A stretch of 64,000 bases of DNA from Bacteroidota bacterium (GTDB lineage: Bacteria; Bacteroidota; Ignavibacteria; UBA10030; UBA6906), in assembly GCA_019637975.1 (NCBI GenBank), contig JAHBUR010000015.1, positions 1 to 64,000 on the forward strand. Reading direction: 5' to 3'. The notes under the pieces were generated by a model. That model saw only the letters and a list, made by a program, of their open reading frames with translations. It was not told where the DNA came from and did no database searches. A program made the position numbers and the translations under genes. Below, one piece after another: positions 51,209 to 61,513 of this stretch; position 1 is the first letter of the stretch; each line of letters starts with the position of its first letter.

Positions 51209-52081
51209 TCATGCGGCTTTCACTTTCTTTGCCTTTGCGTGTTTTCCGTTTGCGGAGGCCTTTGCCGCGACTTTCTTCTTCTCGCCCTTTGCTTTTTCCA
51301 TCGGCTTGCGCTGCGTTTTTGCCTGCTCGATACTTTGCTTCAACGCCGTCATGATGTCAACAATCGGCTTCTCTTCCTCCTCGACGGTCACAATCTGCTT
51401 GCCCTCGATTTTGGCTTCGATCATCTCACGCAATGCGTCGTTGTACTTGTCGGTCAGATCGAGCTTGTTAAGCGATGTCTTCATGGATTCAACAAGATTT
51501 TTTGCAAGCTCCAACTGTTTTTTATCAACACCTTTGCTGTCGAGTTGTGGCACCTCGCCGATCTTGCGGACTTCCTTCGGTGAGCGGAGCTTGTAGAGGC
51601 ATATGCCGTTTTCCTGCGGCGCAATCATCACAACATCTTCACGGTCACGCAACACCACTTTGCCGATTCCCATCTTGCCCGTTTCTTTCAACGTTGCCGC
51701 AAGAAGGGCATACGCCTTTACGGCAACCGGGCTGTCAGGGCCGGCATAGTACGGTGCTTCGTAGAGTGTCGGGTGAACCTCCTTCGCGTCAATAAAACCT
51801 TCGATCTCGATAATCTTTGTACTTTTCAGCTTCAGCTTGTCGAGATCATCCTTTTCAACAATCACAAACCTGTCGGGTTCATACGGGTATCCTTTCACGA
51901 TATCCTCGGAGGTGACGACTTTGCTGCATTTCTTGCATTTCTTGTCGTACCCGATCGGTCCGTGGTCTTCCTTATGAAGTTGATTGAAGCGGATTGTCTG
52001 ATCCGTATCCACTGCATTGTAAATGCGAACGGGAATTGTGACAAGCGAGAAGCGAATATGGCCCTTCCAGATTGCTCTCAT
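51209..52081 (-). CDS. ku: Ku protein of non-homologous end joining
   Basis: 290 residues from ATG 52081, with the ribosome site GGAGG seven bases upstream; longer frames upstream are rejected. It begins MRAIWKGHIRFSLVTIPVRI and has the Ku core: LHKEDHGPIGYDKKCKKCSK, then YYAGPDSPVAVKAYALLAAT. The lysine-rich C-terminal tail is typical of bacterial Ku and helps DNA binding and LigD recruitment. No ligD is in the window. Confidence 0.92.
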   Translation of the reverse strand: MRAIWKGHIRFSLVTIPVRIYNAVDTDQTIRFNQLHKEDHGPIGYDKKCKKCSKVVTSEDIVKGYPYEPDRFVIVEKDDLDKLKLKSTKIIEIEGFIDAKEVHPTLYEAPYYAGPDSPVAVKAYALLAATLKETGKMGIGKVVLRDREDVVMIAPQENGICLYKLRSPKEVRKIGEVPQLDSKGVDKKQLELAKNLVESMKTSLNKLDLTDKYNDALREMIEAKIEGKQIVTVEEEEKPIVDIMTALKQSIEQAKTQRKPMEKAKGEKKKVAAKASANGKHAKAKKVKAA

Positions 52082-52318
52082 GTATACCTCCGAAACTTGT
52101 GAAAGAACAGCAAACGTGCCGAAATCAAAAAGTGCCCGAAATATGTACAGCAAAATATACGGCAGCCGGATGCCAAGTGCAAACATCGAAAGGCCGCCTG
52201 AGGGGTTCGTGTCGGCCTCCGCCTGCTCCTCCTACATCAAAATGTAGGGGCCGGATGTCCGCTTCTTTCGTAACACGCTGAAAACAAATCTTTCCAACAT
52301 CAATTCACCGGAGGTTCT

Positions 52319-53251
52319 ATGCAGTGCAGGTCGTTGTTGTTTGCAGCTCTTTTTGCTGTTCCTGCCTTTGCCTACAGTCAAACAATGGTCAAGGTCAATC
52401 TCCTTGACCTCTACGGTCAGGTTCCATCGCCCCCTAAATCCGTTCAAGAGGCCTACTCCCGCGCCAAATGTACAGTGAACGGCGATAACTATTTTTGTGA
52501 TACCAAAGAGTTCTACAGGCGGATCAATGAAAAGATCAACAAGATCGGAGAACAAGTCGAAAGAACGAATGTTGCCCTGACTGTTCCCGGAACACCCGCG
52601 ATGGCAAGCGTCGATCCGCAAGTGATGGAACGGAAGATGGCATCCATGAGTCAGGCCGAGAAAGTGCAATATGCAATGGCCGTGATGCAGCAGATGAACC
52701 TCGGACCGAAGGCTCTCGCTCCTGAATCCGATGAAGTACAGAAAGCTGTAGAGGAATACAGCCGCCTTGCAGGCGACACGCAGGGCTTTGCAGAACGAGT
52801 TGCGAGGAAAGGTCAGATTGATGTTGACCGCGACCGCAAACACCGTGAAGTCAATGCCTGGGCTGAAGCCGAAATAGGGAAATTGCCGTACGTCGATTTC
52901 TCCGAAGCCGGCCGATTCAAGGATCAGAGGAAAGTCCATGCCATTCACGTGAAGGCAATGGAAAAGCACATTGCCGTCGAGAACGAGTATCTGGATGTGT
53001 TTCGAAAGTATTGGAATGATGTTCTGCTTGCTTACACAGCACGCTATACAACACTGCAACAAAACCTCGCGGCAATCAATTACGGAGAGGATGCAAAGAA
53101 CATTGAAACGAAACGTCATCTGATCGGGGCAATGCAGTTAATGATGGGGCCGGCGTCGGAATTGCTCGTTCTTTCCGGGGATGCAACAAATACGGCCCTG
53201 AATTGGTGGACACAGAAACTGAAGCTTGACTACCAGAGTCGATCCTATTAG
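52319..53251 (+). CDS. secreted hypothetical protein
   Basis: 310 residues from ATG 52319, with GGAGG six bases upstream. A signal peptide LLFAALFAVPAFAYSQ leads into a helix-rich protein (KEFYRRINEKINKIGEQVER, then EYSRLAGDTQGFAERVARKG and KHIAVENEYLDVFRKYWND). No family is recognised. It diverges from ku and is followed by a good terminator. Confidence 0.72.
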   Translation: MQCRSLLFAALFAVPAFAYSQTMVKVNLLDLYGQVPSPPKSVQEAYSRAKCTVNGDNYFCDTKEFYRRINEKINKIGEQVERTNVALTVPGTPAMASVDPQVMERKMASMSQAEKVQYAMAVMQQMNLGPKALAPESDEVQKAVEEYSRLAGDTQGFAERVARKGQIDVDRDRKHREVNAWAEAEIGKLPYVDFSEAGRFKDQRKVHAIHVKAMEKHIAVENEYLDVFRKYWNDVLLAYTARYTTLQQNLAAINYGEDAKNIETKRHLIGAMQLMMGPASELLVLSGDATNTALNWWTQKLKLDYQSRSY

Positions 53252-53278
53252 TAATTGGTTGGAAGGATATCAACTATC

Positions 53279-53313
53279 AGGAAGCCCCGGGCAAGAAACT
53301 CGGGGCTTCCTTC
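53279..53313 (+). terminator. intrinsic terminator
   Basis: AGGAAGCCCCG (53279-53289) pairs with CGGGGCTTCCT (53301-53311), then TTCT. It lies 28 bases after the secreted protein stop. Confidence 0.78.
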
Positions 53314-53322
53314 TATAGTGGC

Positions 53323-53354
53323 TTGACAAAGCACTGAATCTCTTCTTATATTTT
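53323..53354 (+). promoter_or_regulatory. possible promoter of the TPR lipoprotein gene
   Basis: TTGAC at 53323-53327 and TATATTTT at 53347-53354 resemble the -33/-7 pattern of Bacteroidota with 21 bases between. Confidence 0.35.
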
Positions 53355-53433
53355 TTCATATCCTTCTTCAATCTCTCTATTCGTTGCAAAAGCAGCAGAA
53401 ATTCTTTCCTCACACCGTACATCAGGAGGTTGC

Positions 53434-55071
53434 ATGCCCAAGTCAACTGCCGCCATTGTGTTTCTTTCTTTCACGCTCGCAGCATGCGGGCCGCCCGAAC
53501 CCCGCCTCATTCCGTTGTTTGAGAATCTCTCACACTATAACCGCAACGTGACGACAAAAAACGAGGAAGCGCAGAAATACTTCGATCAGGGTTTCACGCT
53601 GTATTACGGCTTCAATCATGAGGCGGCGATCCTTTCGTTCCGGCAGGCATCGATATTGGACTCGCTGTGCGCAATGACGTGGTGGGGTCAAGCAATCTCG
53701 GCAGGCCCGAATATTAACAATCCGGCAATGGACAGTAGCGCTGCGCTTGCTGCGTGGGAGGCCTTGCAGAAAGCAAAGGGCGTTGCGGTGTATGCCTCGC
53801 CGGTTGAGCAGGATCTGATCTTCGCTCTCGCGGCACGCTACACATGGCCCCCTCCGGATGATCGGAGACCACTCGATATTGAGTATGCGAATGCAATGCG
53901 TCGTGTGTGGGAGAACTATCCGGACGACCCGGATGTCGGCGCGTTGTTCGCCGACGCCATGATGAATCTTCGTCCGTGGGATTTATGGACTCCGGCGGGT
54001 ACGCCACAACCCGGCACGCCTGAAATTGTTGCTACGCTTGAGCGTGTGCTTGAACTGCAGCCGAATCATCCCGGTGCATGCCATTTCTACATTCACACAA
54101 TGGAGGCTTCACCGACTCCCGGGAAAGCCCTTCCGGCGGCAGACTCGCTCCGGCATCGCGTGCCGGGAGCGGGGCATCTTGTTCATATGCCGTCGCATAT
54201 TGATATCCGTGTCGGTCACTACGATGAGGCGGTGAAGGCGAACCAGCGCGCAATCATTGCGGATACCGCGTGGATTCAACGCGGCGGATTTTACACATTC
54301 TACCGGGCGCATAATTTTCATTTTCTTGCCTATGCGGCGATGTTCGAGGGAAGAAAAGAACTGGCCATGAAGGCTGCGCGTGATATGGTCGAGCAAATCC
54401 CTCTTGAAGTGGTGCGCGAATATGCCGACTACCTCGACGGATTTATAGCGGTTCCGACTCATGTGATGGTACGCTTCGGAATGTGGGAGGAAATTCTGAG
54501 CGAACCGAAACCGCCGGACGATCTTATCGCGACAACGGCCTTCTGGCACTATGGCCGCACGGTGGCTTTCGCCGCCTCGGGTCGCGTTCCGGAAGCCACG
54601 GCCGAGTTGGATGCGTTTAAGAAAGTCGCAGCCGCAGTACCGGAAAGTCGGTTGAACGGCAACAATCCTGTCAGAACAATCCTGCAAGTCGGACTTCGGA
54701 TGGCGGAAGGCGAACTCGAGTATCGCCGGAAGAACTATCCCAAGGCATTTACCCTGTTACGGCAAGCCGTACAGTTCGATGATTCACTCCGGTATGATGA
54801 ACCCTGGGGGTGGATGATGCCCGTGCGCCATTCGCTGGGCGCTTTGTTGCTTGAGCAGGGTCGCATCAAAGAGGCGGAGGAAGTCTATCGCAGGGATTTG
54901 GAACGGCATCCGAACAATGGCTGGGCATTGAAGGGGCTTGCATCATGTCTGCACCGAAGCGGCAAACATGAAGAGGCGGCCGCGATCGATGAGAAGTTCA
55001 AAGCCGCCTGGGCACGGTCGGATATTCCGTTGAAGACGTCGTGCTTCTGCAGTCCGGGAGATGCCCTTTGA
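53434..55071 (+). CDS. TPR-repeat lipoprotein
   Basis: 545 residues from ATG 53434 with AGGAGG six bases upstream. The signal IVFLSFTLAACGPPEPR has a lipobox (LAAC). TPR-like helices fill the rest: QKYFDQGFTLYYGFNHEAAI then LSFRQASILDS, PNHPGACHFYIHTMEASPTP, and RIKEAEEVYRRDLERHPNNG. This is a widespread periplasmic type without a known enzyme role. Cysteines near the end (TSCFCSPG) are conserved in relatives. Confidence 0.8.
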   Translation: MPKSTAAIVFLSFTLAACGPPEPRLIPLFENLSHYNRNVTTKNEEAQKYFDQGFTLYYGFNHEAAILSFRQASILDSLCAMTWWGQAISAGPNINNPAMDSSAALAAWEALQKAKGVAVYASPVEQDLIFALAARYTWPPPDDRRPLDIEYANAMRRVWENYPDDPDVGALFADAMMNLRPWDLWTPAGTPQPGTPEIVATLERVLELQPNHPGACHFYIHTMEASPTPGKALPAADSLRHRVPGAGHLVHMPSHIDIRVGHYDEAVKANQRAIIADTAWIQRGGFYTFYRAHNFHFLAYAAMFEGRKELAMKAARDMVEQIPLEVVREYADYLDGFIAVPTHVMVRFGMWEEILSEPKPPDDLIATTAFWHYGRTVAFAASGRVPEATAELDAFKKVAAAVPESRLNGNNPVRTILQVGLRMAEGELEYRRKNYPKAFTLLRQAVQFDDSLRYDEPWGWMMPVRHSLGALLLEQGRIKEAEEVYRRDLERHPNNGWALKGLASCLHRSGKHEEAAAIDEKFKAAWARSDIPLKTSCFCSPGDAL

Positions 55072-55078
55072 TTACCTA

Positions 55079-55104
55079 CCCGAAGCCCCGCTTCGGGTTT
55101 TTTT
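55079..55104 (+). terminator. intrinsic terminator
   Basis: CCCGAAGC (55079-55086) pairs with GCTTCGGG (55090-55097) around a CCC loop, followed by seven T. It starts eight bases after the TPR gene stop. Confidence 0.9.
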
Positions 55105-55192
55105 GATTTTTCTTGAACGGTAGACCTTGAGCTTCATGCGATTGAGCGCTACATTGAATACGAAGACACGTTCAAATCGCAAGAGGTCAATA

Positions 55193-56656
55193 ATGATTTG
55201 TAAGATACAGACATACACATTTCTATTCTTTCTCATTCCCTGTGTCGCGAATGCCTGGCAATTGAGTTTCCCGCAGGATACGATTGCCTACAACGACAAG
55301 TTCAACAACAGGCAAGGTATTGCATTTGATTCGGAAGGCACTATCCATGTTGTGTATTCCGGACAAATCGGAACGAACTCCGCAACCCGTGAAATCTACT
55401 ACGTTACCGACAGCGCCAATACTCTTGTTACGAAGCATGTTACAGCGAACCTTGTCGACGATAACTATCCAACGATTACGCTTGACAAGTACGATAACGT
55501 ACATGTCGGGTATCTCGGGCGGGATGCGGGGACCCTGTTTCAGGTGCAATACAGCCGATTGGATGGAGATACATTCACAACTCCGGTGTTCATCACATCT
55601 GCCGGCTTGAACAAAGCCACGCCGATGTGTGCAATCGGACCCGACAGCGTTCTGCATTTCGTGTATCACACTTTTCCCCAGTCGGGGACTCAGCACGCCT
55701 ATTACCGGCGGTATGATTTGCGCGATCTCTCCCTTTCTCCGGAACAGTTGCTTTTTGAAGCGAGTATTACGGGCGACTTTGATTCCGGAATTGCAGTGGA
55801 TACCGCAGGCTTCGTGCACATCGTGACAAAAACAGGCTCTGCCTTCGGCGGGCCTTTGAAGTACTATACGAACAGAACCGGTACGTTGGTCGAAACCCCG
55901 ACCGGCGTTGCAGTCGATGTTGACTATCCCCGGATCCTTGTCAGCAAGGACAACGTTGTTCACATTCTCTACAGAAATTCACCGACAGAAGTTCTGCAGG
56001 TTGTCAATAATGCCTCGGGAAGTTTCGGATCGCCCGTTCCGGTCTCGGCTCCCGGCCAGCGTCCTGCCGGATACCACAATTTTGCTTCGGATGATGAAGG
56101 GAGGATTTTCGTGGTGTATCAATCGAGTGTAGCAGCATCCGGGCGCGGGTGGTATCTCGTTCATGGGAAGAACGGAGCCTTTTCAGATACGCTTCAGGTG
56201 GCCGACTTGCCGCCGGGGTACGTTACACGAAACACTTCGGCAATTGCCGCACGGGGAAACGGTGAGATTGCGGTTACGTATTCTCCCGGTGCAGTCCGGA
56301 ATTCCGTGGTAGTCTGTGACATTTTCATGAAGCGGGGAACAATTCAAACGACAATTGTCCGGGAAGAAGGCGGGCAACCCGTCTCATTTGCCCTTCATCA
56401 GAACTATCCCAACCCGTTTAATCCGACTACAACCATCAAATTCTCACTTCCCTCATCTGGAAGCATGTTGCACGGAACGTCCCTGCGGGTGTACGATGTA
56501 CTCGGTCGCGAGGTCACGACGCTGGTGAACGAGAATCTGCAGGCAGGAAATTACGAGGTTACGTTCGATGCGGCGGGGTTGGCAAGCGGCGTGTACATCT
56601 ATCGCTTGCAGGCCGGTGAATTTTCGACTTCCGCAAGAATGATCCTGATGCGCTGA
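55193..56656 (+). CDS. secreted protein with type IX sorting domain
   Basis: 487 residues from ATG 55193 (AGAGGT ribosome site); the earlier frame from 55127 covers the leader. A signal peptide (FLFFLIPCVANA) precedes propeller-like repeats (RQGIAFDSEGTIHVVYSGQI, then YPTITLDKYDNVHVGYLGRD and YPRILVSKDNVVHILYRNSP). The C-terminus FALHQNYPNPFNPTTTIKFS begins the type IX sorting domain. It is an extracellular or surface-bound protein, substrate unknown. Confidence 0.84.
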   Translation: MICKIQTYTFLFFLIPCVANAWQLSFPQDTIAYNDKFNNRQGIAFDSEGTIHVVYSGQIGTNSATREIYYVTDSANTLVTKHVTANLVDDNYPTITLDKYDNVHVGYLGRDAGTLFQVQYSRLDGDTFTTPVFITSAGLNKATPMCAIGPDSVLHFVYHTFPQSGTQHAYYRRYDLRDLSLSPEQLLFEASITGDFDSGIAVDTAGFVHIVTKTGSAFGGPLKYYTNRTGTLVETPTGVAVDVDYPRILVSKDNVVHILYRNSPTEVLQVVNNASGSFGSPVPVSAPGQRPAGYHNFASDDEGRIFVVYQSSVAASGRGWYLVHGKNGAFSDTLQVADLPPGYVTRNTSAIAARGNGEIAVTYSPGAVRNSVVVCDIFMKRGTIQTTIVREEGGQPVSFALHQNYPNPFNPTTTIKFSLPSSGSMLHGTSLRVYDVLGREVTTLVNENLQAGNYEVTFDAAGLASGVYIYRLQAGEFSTSARMILMR

Positions 56657-56682
56657 CATTTTTCGATGTGACAGAATGCAGA

Positions 56683-56709
56683 AAGTCCCGACTGGAAAGG
56701 CCGGGACTT
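56683..56709. terminator. bidirectional terminator between convergent genes
   Basis: AAGTCCCG (56683-56690) pairs with CGGGACTT (56702-56709), then TCTCTTCT on the + strand and TTCTGC on the minus strand. It separates the sorting-domain protein from the AbgT gene. Confidence 0.65.
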
Positions 56710-56732
56710 CTCTTCTGCAATCTCCATTTACG

Positions 56733-58253
56733 CTACCTATTCAAATACAGGCGAGCATCCGGTCCGAGGGGGAGGTCAAGCAGAATCCATCCGATGAACA
56801 GGATCGACCAGATAATCAGGAACACCACGGAATAGGGCAACATTGTTGAGATGACAGTGCCGATGCCCGAGTTCTTCTCATACTTTTCGACAAATGCAAC
56901 GATCAGCGCAAAGTATGACATCATGGGGGAGATGATGTTGGTGACGCTATCGCCAACCCTGTAAGCGCCCTGCACTAATTCGGGCGAATAGCCGAGCAGC
57001 ATGAGCATCGGTATGAACACAGGCGCCATCACTGCCCACTTTGCCGAAGCGCTTCCGATGAACAGGTTGATTGTTGCTGAGAGCAGAATAAAAGCAAGCA
57101 GCAAGGGGATGTCTCCCAAACCCGAGTTCTTCAGAAACGCGGCTCCTTCGATAGCGACGATGAGTCCGAGATTTGTTTCCCGGAAGAACGCAACAAACTG
57201 TGAAGCGAAGAACACCAGCACAATGTACACGCCCATCGCCTCCATCGCCTTTCCCATTCCCTTCATAACATCGGAATCGCTTTTATATGTGCGGGCGCCG
57301 ATGCCGTAGGCAATGCCTCCGATGGCGGCGCCGAGGAAGATGAACGCAACAATCCCATCCATAAAAGGCGAATGCAGTATTTCCCACGTCTTCGGATTGC
57401 GCAGATATCCCGTTTCAGGGATGACGCCGCCGAGGAGGAATGCCGCGAACAGTGATGCTCCGACGATTGCATATCGTAGCCCGCGTTTTTCCTCTTTGGT
57501 CAGAGAAGTTAATGCCTGCGGCTTGGCGTCGCCTTTGTATTCGCCGAGCCGCGGGATAACGATGCGTTCGGTCACCCACGTTCCGGCGGTTGCAATGAAG
57601 AAGGTCGAGACGAACATGAAGTAGTAGTTTGCGGCCGCATTGACCTTGTATCCCGGCATGATGATGCTTGCTGCTTCCTGCGAAAGGCCGGCAAGCAACG
57701 GATCAATTGTTCCGAGCAGCAGGTTCGCGCTGTATCCGCCTGAAACTCCGGCAAACGCCGCTGCCATTCCTGCAATCGGATGTCTGCCTACGGCGAGAAA
57801 AATGATCGCCCCCAGAGGAACGAGCAACACGTATCCGACTTCACTTGCGGTGTTGGAGAGAACCCCGGAAAACACCAGCACAAACGTCAGCAGTTTTCGC
57901 GGAGCGGAGATGACGAGCAACCGAAGCACGGTGCCGATGAGTCCGCTGCTTTCGGCAATGCCGATACCCAACATCGCCACCAACACCGTCCCCAACGGGG
58001 CAAAGCCTGTGAAGTTCGTCACCATTTTCGTCACTATGCGATGCAGTCCGTCGGCAGAAAGCAGGTTGACGGGATGGACTGTTTCGCCCGTTCCCGGATG
58101 CACGACAGCGAGATCAAACATCGAAGCAATTCCGGAAACGACCACTACCAGTCCCGCGAAAATTGCAAACAGCGTTGCGGGATGAGGCAACGCGTTTCCC
58201 ACCCGTTCAATCAGTCCGAGAACCCGGTTCAGGATGTTCTTCTTCTCTGCCAT
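56733..58253 (-). CDS. AbgT-family transporter
   Basis: 506 residues, the normal family length, with about 11 membrane helices. Family lines include [76 protein letters not shown] and [20 protein letters not shown]. AbgT proteins move p-aminobenzoyl-glutamate or export sulfonamide-type drugs using the proton gradient. It lies 131 bases downstream of the RND pump gene and may share a theme of drug efflux. Confidence 0.9.
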   Translation of the reverse strand: MAEKKNILNRVLGLIERVGNALPHPATLFAIFAGLVVVVSGIASMFDLAVVHPGTGETVHPVNLLSADGLHRIVTKMVTNFTGFAPLGTVLVAMLGIGIAESSGLIGTVLRLLVISAPRKLLTFVLVFSGVLSNTASEVGYVLLVPLGAIIFLAVGRHPIAGMAAAFAGVSGGYSANLLLGTIDPLLAGLSQEAASIIMPGYKVNAAANYYFMFVSTFFIATAGTWVTERIVIPRLGEYKGDAKPQALTSLTKEEKRGLRYAIVGASLFAAFLLGGVIPETGYLRNPKTWEILHSPFMDGIVAFIFLGAAIGGIAYGIGARTYKSDSDVMKGMGKAMEAMGVYIVLVFFASQFVAFFRETNLGLIVAIEGAAFLKNSGLGDIPLLLAFILLSATINLFIGSASAKWAVMAPVFIPMLMLLGYSPELVQGAYRVGDSVTNIISPMMSYFALIVAFVEKYEKNSGIGTVISTMLPYSVVFLIIWSILFIGWILLDLPLGPDARLYLNR

Positions 58254-58384
58254 ACGTGTATGTTTCCTTTCAGGGATAAAGAAAAGGATGGTATACCGAA
58301 ACAGCCCTAATCAATGCAATCCCTGCAAAACATCCAAGAGGAATTTTGCCGGGAGATAGGTTGAATGCTTGAGTGAAATGAGCG

Positions 58385-61300
58385 CTACGGAACGTCTCCC
58401 TTTACAGCCATTTCGATATCTTCGGAACCGTTGCCGCCGGCAAACACCGGTGCAGTTTCAGGAACCGCCTGCACCGACTCTTTCGAGAAGTAGGAGTAGA
58501 TGGCCGGTATTACGAACAGTGTCAGTCCTCCCGAAAAGATAAGCCCGCCAATAACTGCTATACCCATTGACACACGGCTCTCAGCGCCCGCGCCAAGGCC
58601 TAATGCAATCGGGAGGATGCCGAGAATAGTTGAAAGACTCGTCATCAAAATCGGTCGGAAGCGGGCCGTGGCTGCGCTGATGACCGCATTGCGAACCGAC
58701 ATGCCGGTTGCCTTCCGTTGATTGGCAAACTCGACGATGAGAATGCCGTTCTTCGTCACAAGCCCGATCAACATGATCTGCCCGATCTGGCTGAAGATGT
58801 TGAAGGTTTGATTGAAATACCAGAGTGACAGCATAGCGCCCGCCACGGCGAGCGGAACGGTGAACATGATGATGAACGGATCGCGGAAGCTTTCAAACTG
58901 CGCAGCCAGAACAAGGTAAGTGAGAACAAGGGCAAGGATAAACACGAACAGCAGGCTCTGCGAACTGTCGGCAAAGTCGCGTGCTGCTCCCGAAAGGGCG
59001 GTACTGAATGATTCATCCAGAACCCTGTCGGCAATCTGATCCATTGCAGTGATGCCGTCACCCAGGGTGTAACCCGGATTGAGTCCGGCAGAAATTGTTG
59101 CCGCGATTTGCCTGTCGAAGCGGTACAGCTCCGGGGGTGTTGCCTGTTCGCTGAGCGTGACGAGATTGTCGAGTTGTATCAGCTCACCGTTCCTGCTCCG
59201 CACAAAAATAGAGGCGAGGCTCTGCGGCGCATCGCGGTTTGCCCGTGTGAGCTGACCGATAACCTGGTACTGTTTTCCGTCTCTGATAAAATATCCGTAC
59301 CGTTGATCGCTGAGTGTAAGTTGCAGGGTCTGGGCAATCTCGCTCACCGAAACACCTAACGAACGGGCACGCTCGCGGTTGATTTCAATAACCAGTTCCG
59401 GTTTGTTGAACTTCAGGTCAACATCCGCAACGCTGAACACGGGGTTGCTGTTGACTTCGTCAAGAAAGCGTGGCAGCACTTCCTTCAGCTTCTCGAATCT
59501 GAGTGCCTTGATAACATACCGGACAGGCAAGCCGAAGCGCGCACCGCCCCCGCCGATAGCGATGGTTTGTTCCTGCACAACAATGGTCCGGGCGTCATCC
59601 AACCTACGCACCGAACGGGAAAGGGCTTCCGCAATCTGTTGCTGTGTGCGGTTCCGTTCCTCCGGTGGAATGAGAGTCACTGTCGTTCTACCCGCGTTGG
59701 ACGCCCCCGCAAAGCCGGAGGTGTTCGCAATAACGGCATCCACCTCAGGCACGTCACGGCGTATCAAGTCGATGAGGCTGTCCATGTACGCATCCATCCG
59801 GTCGAATGACGTTCCTTCGGGTGCCGTTGAGTTGATGCGGAGCCGGCTGCGATCTTCCATCGGCGCCAGTTCCTGCGGCAGCACGGAGAAGAATATCCAC
59901 ATCATCCCCGCAGACACGAGAATCGCCGCAAACGCATATTGGCGGCGCCGCATGAAAGCAGTGAGGGTCCGTTCGTACCAGCCGATGAGCAGGGCAAAGT
60001 ACGGCTCGGTTCTGTTGTAGAATTTGTTATGCCCCATGTGAGGCTTGATAAGCCGGGTGCACACCATCGGGGTGAGTGTCAACGCTACGAAGGAGGAGAG
60101 AAATACCGCTCCGCCGATCACAACGCCGAATTCCCTGAACAACCTCCCCGTCAATCCCTCCAAAAACATGATGGGCATAAATACGGCAATCAGCGCGACC
60201 GTTGTGGAGATGATGGCGAAGAAGACTTCTTTCGAGCCCTTCAATCCGGCCTCGATCGGGTTCATTCCCTGTTCGATTTTGGAGTAGATGTTCTCTAACA
60301 CGACAATGGCATCATCCACCACCAGCCCGATGGCAAGGACAAACCCGAGGAGAGTCAGAACGTTGATGGAGAAGCCCGCAAGGTACATAATGAAGAACGA
60401 CCCGATCAGCGAAATGGGTATGGCAAAGACGGGAATCAGCGTCGTCCGCCAGTCGCGAAGGAACAGGAAGATGACAAACACAACCAGGGCGAAAGCAAGA
60501 AAGATCGTCTCCCGTACTTCGGCAATCGACGCTCTGATGTATTTTGTCGTATCGAAGCCGATGCTCAACTCGACGTCGTCGGCAAGATCTTTCTTGATCT
60601 CTTCGATTCTTTTATAGAATTCATCGGCAATCGCAATATGATTCGAGCCGGGCTGGGGGAAAATGGCGACGGCAACTCGTGGTCCGGCAAGGCCTTTCGA
60701 AATCGACCGTTCGTCTTCCGGTGCAAGTTCCGCGTACCCGACGTCTTTGAAGCGGACAATCCTGCCTTCCTGTTCACGGATGATGAGATTGTTGAATTCC
60801 TCCGCCGTTTCGAGTCTGCTCAACGTTCGTACTGTCAGTTCCACGTGATGTCCTTCGATCCGGCCAGCGGGGAGTTCGATGTTCTCGGCATTCAAGGCGG
60901 TACGGACATCAAGCGGCGTAACTTGATACGCTGCTAATTGGCGCGGATCCATCCGGAGCTTCATCGAGTAGCGCTTCTCGCCGAAGATCCGGACGTTGCT
61001 CACGCCGGGAATTGTTTGCAGTCGCTCACGAAACACCCTGTCGGCGAGGTCGGACAGTTGCAGAAGTCCGCGCGTGCTGCTGCTGACGTTCATGATAACA
61101 ATCGGACTTGCGTCGGCATCGGCTTTTGAAACCACGGGCGGATCGACATCGGGGGGGAGGCTCCGTACGGCTCCTGCAACCTTGTCGCGAACATCGTTCG
61201 CGGCGGTTTCCAGATCAACCTCGAGATCAAATTCAATGGTAATGTTGCTGCGCCCTTCGCGGCTGGTGGAATTGAGTGTGCGGATGCCCGGCACACTGCT

Positions 61301-61513
61301 GATTGCTTCTTCAAGCCGTTCCGTGATCTGCGATTCAATCACTGTGGCGTTGGCGCCCGGGTACGATGTGCTGACGGAAATGATTGCAGGATCAACATTG
61401 GGGAGCTCACGCACGCCGAGATACGTGAACCCGATGAAGCCGAATAACATAATCACAATCGCCATGACGATTGTGAGAACGGGGCGTTGTATGCTTACTG
61501 CTGATAGACTCAT
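58385..61513 (-). CDS. RND-family efflux pump permease (HAE1/MdtC type)
   Basis: 1042 residues, full length. The N-terminal membrane helix AVSIQRPVLTIVMAIVIML and FTYLGVRELPNVDPAIISV are typical. FALVVFVIFLFLRDWRTTLI and GLVVDDAIVVLENIYSKIEQ (about 398, with the proton-relay aspartates) follow, and the second half repeats the pattern (LVTKNGILIVEFANQRK). It exports drugs or other hydrophobic compounds across the inner membrane. The start overlaps the stop of the adaptor gene by four bases. Confidence 0.93.
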   Translation of the reverse strand: MSLSAVSIQRPVLTIVMAIVIMLFGFIGFTYLGVRELPNVDPAIISVSTSYPGANATVIESQITERLEEAISSVPGIRTLNSTSREGRSNITIEFDLEVDLETAANDVRDKVAGAVRSLPPDVDPPVVSKADADASPIVIMNVSSSTRGLLQLSDLADRVFRERLQTIPGVSNVRIFGEKRYSMKLRMDPRQLAAYQVTPLDVRTALNAENIELPAGRIEGHHVELTVRTLSRLETAEEFNNLIIREQEGRIVRFKDVGYAELAPEDERSISKGLAGPRVAVAIFPQPGSNHIAIADEFYKRIEEIKKDLADDVELSIGFDTTKYIRASIAEVRETIFLAFALVVFVIFLFLRDWRTTLIPVFAIPISLIGSFFIMYLAGFSINVLTLLGFVLAIGLVVDDAIVVLENIYSKIEQGMNPIEAGLKGSKEVFFAIISTTVALIAVFMPIMFLEGLTGRLFREFGVVIGGAVFLSSFVALTLTPMVCTRLIKPHMGHNKFYNRTEPYFALLIGWYERTLTAFMRRRQYAFAAILVSAGMMWIFFSVLPQELAPMEDRSRLRINSTAPEGTSFDRMDAYMDSLIDLIRRDVPEVDAVIANTSGFAGASNAGRTTVTLIPPEERNRTQQQIAEALSRSVRRLDDARTIVVQEQTIAIGGGGARFGLPVRYVIKALRFEKLKEVLPRFLDEVNSNPVFSVADVDLKFNKPELVIEINRERARSLGVSVSEIAQTLQLTLSDQRYGYFIRDGKQYQVIGQLTRANRDAPQSLASIFVRSRNGELIQLDNLVTLSEQATPPELYRFDRQIAATISAGLNPGYTLGDGITAMDQIADRVLDESFSTALSGAARDFADSSQSLLFVFILALVLTYLVLAAQFESFRDPFIIMFTVPLAVAGAMLSLWYFNQTFNIFSQIGQIMLIGLVTKNGILIVEFANQRKATGMSVRNAVISAATARFRPILMTSLSTILGILPIALGLGAGAESRVSMGIAVIGGLIFSGGLTLFVIPAIYSYFSKESVQAVPETAPVFAGGNGSEDIEMAVKGDVP

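Noticed and set aside
52232-53119. 295-codon minus-strand frame
   Set aside because: Shadow of the secreted protein gene at 52319-53251, which has a signal peptide, ribosome site and terminator.
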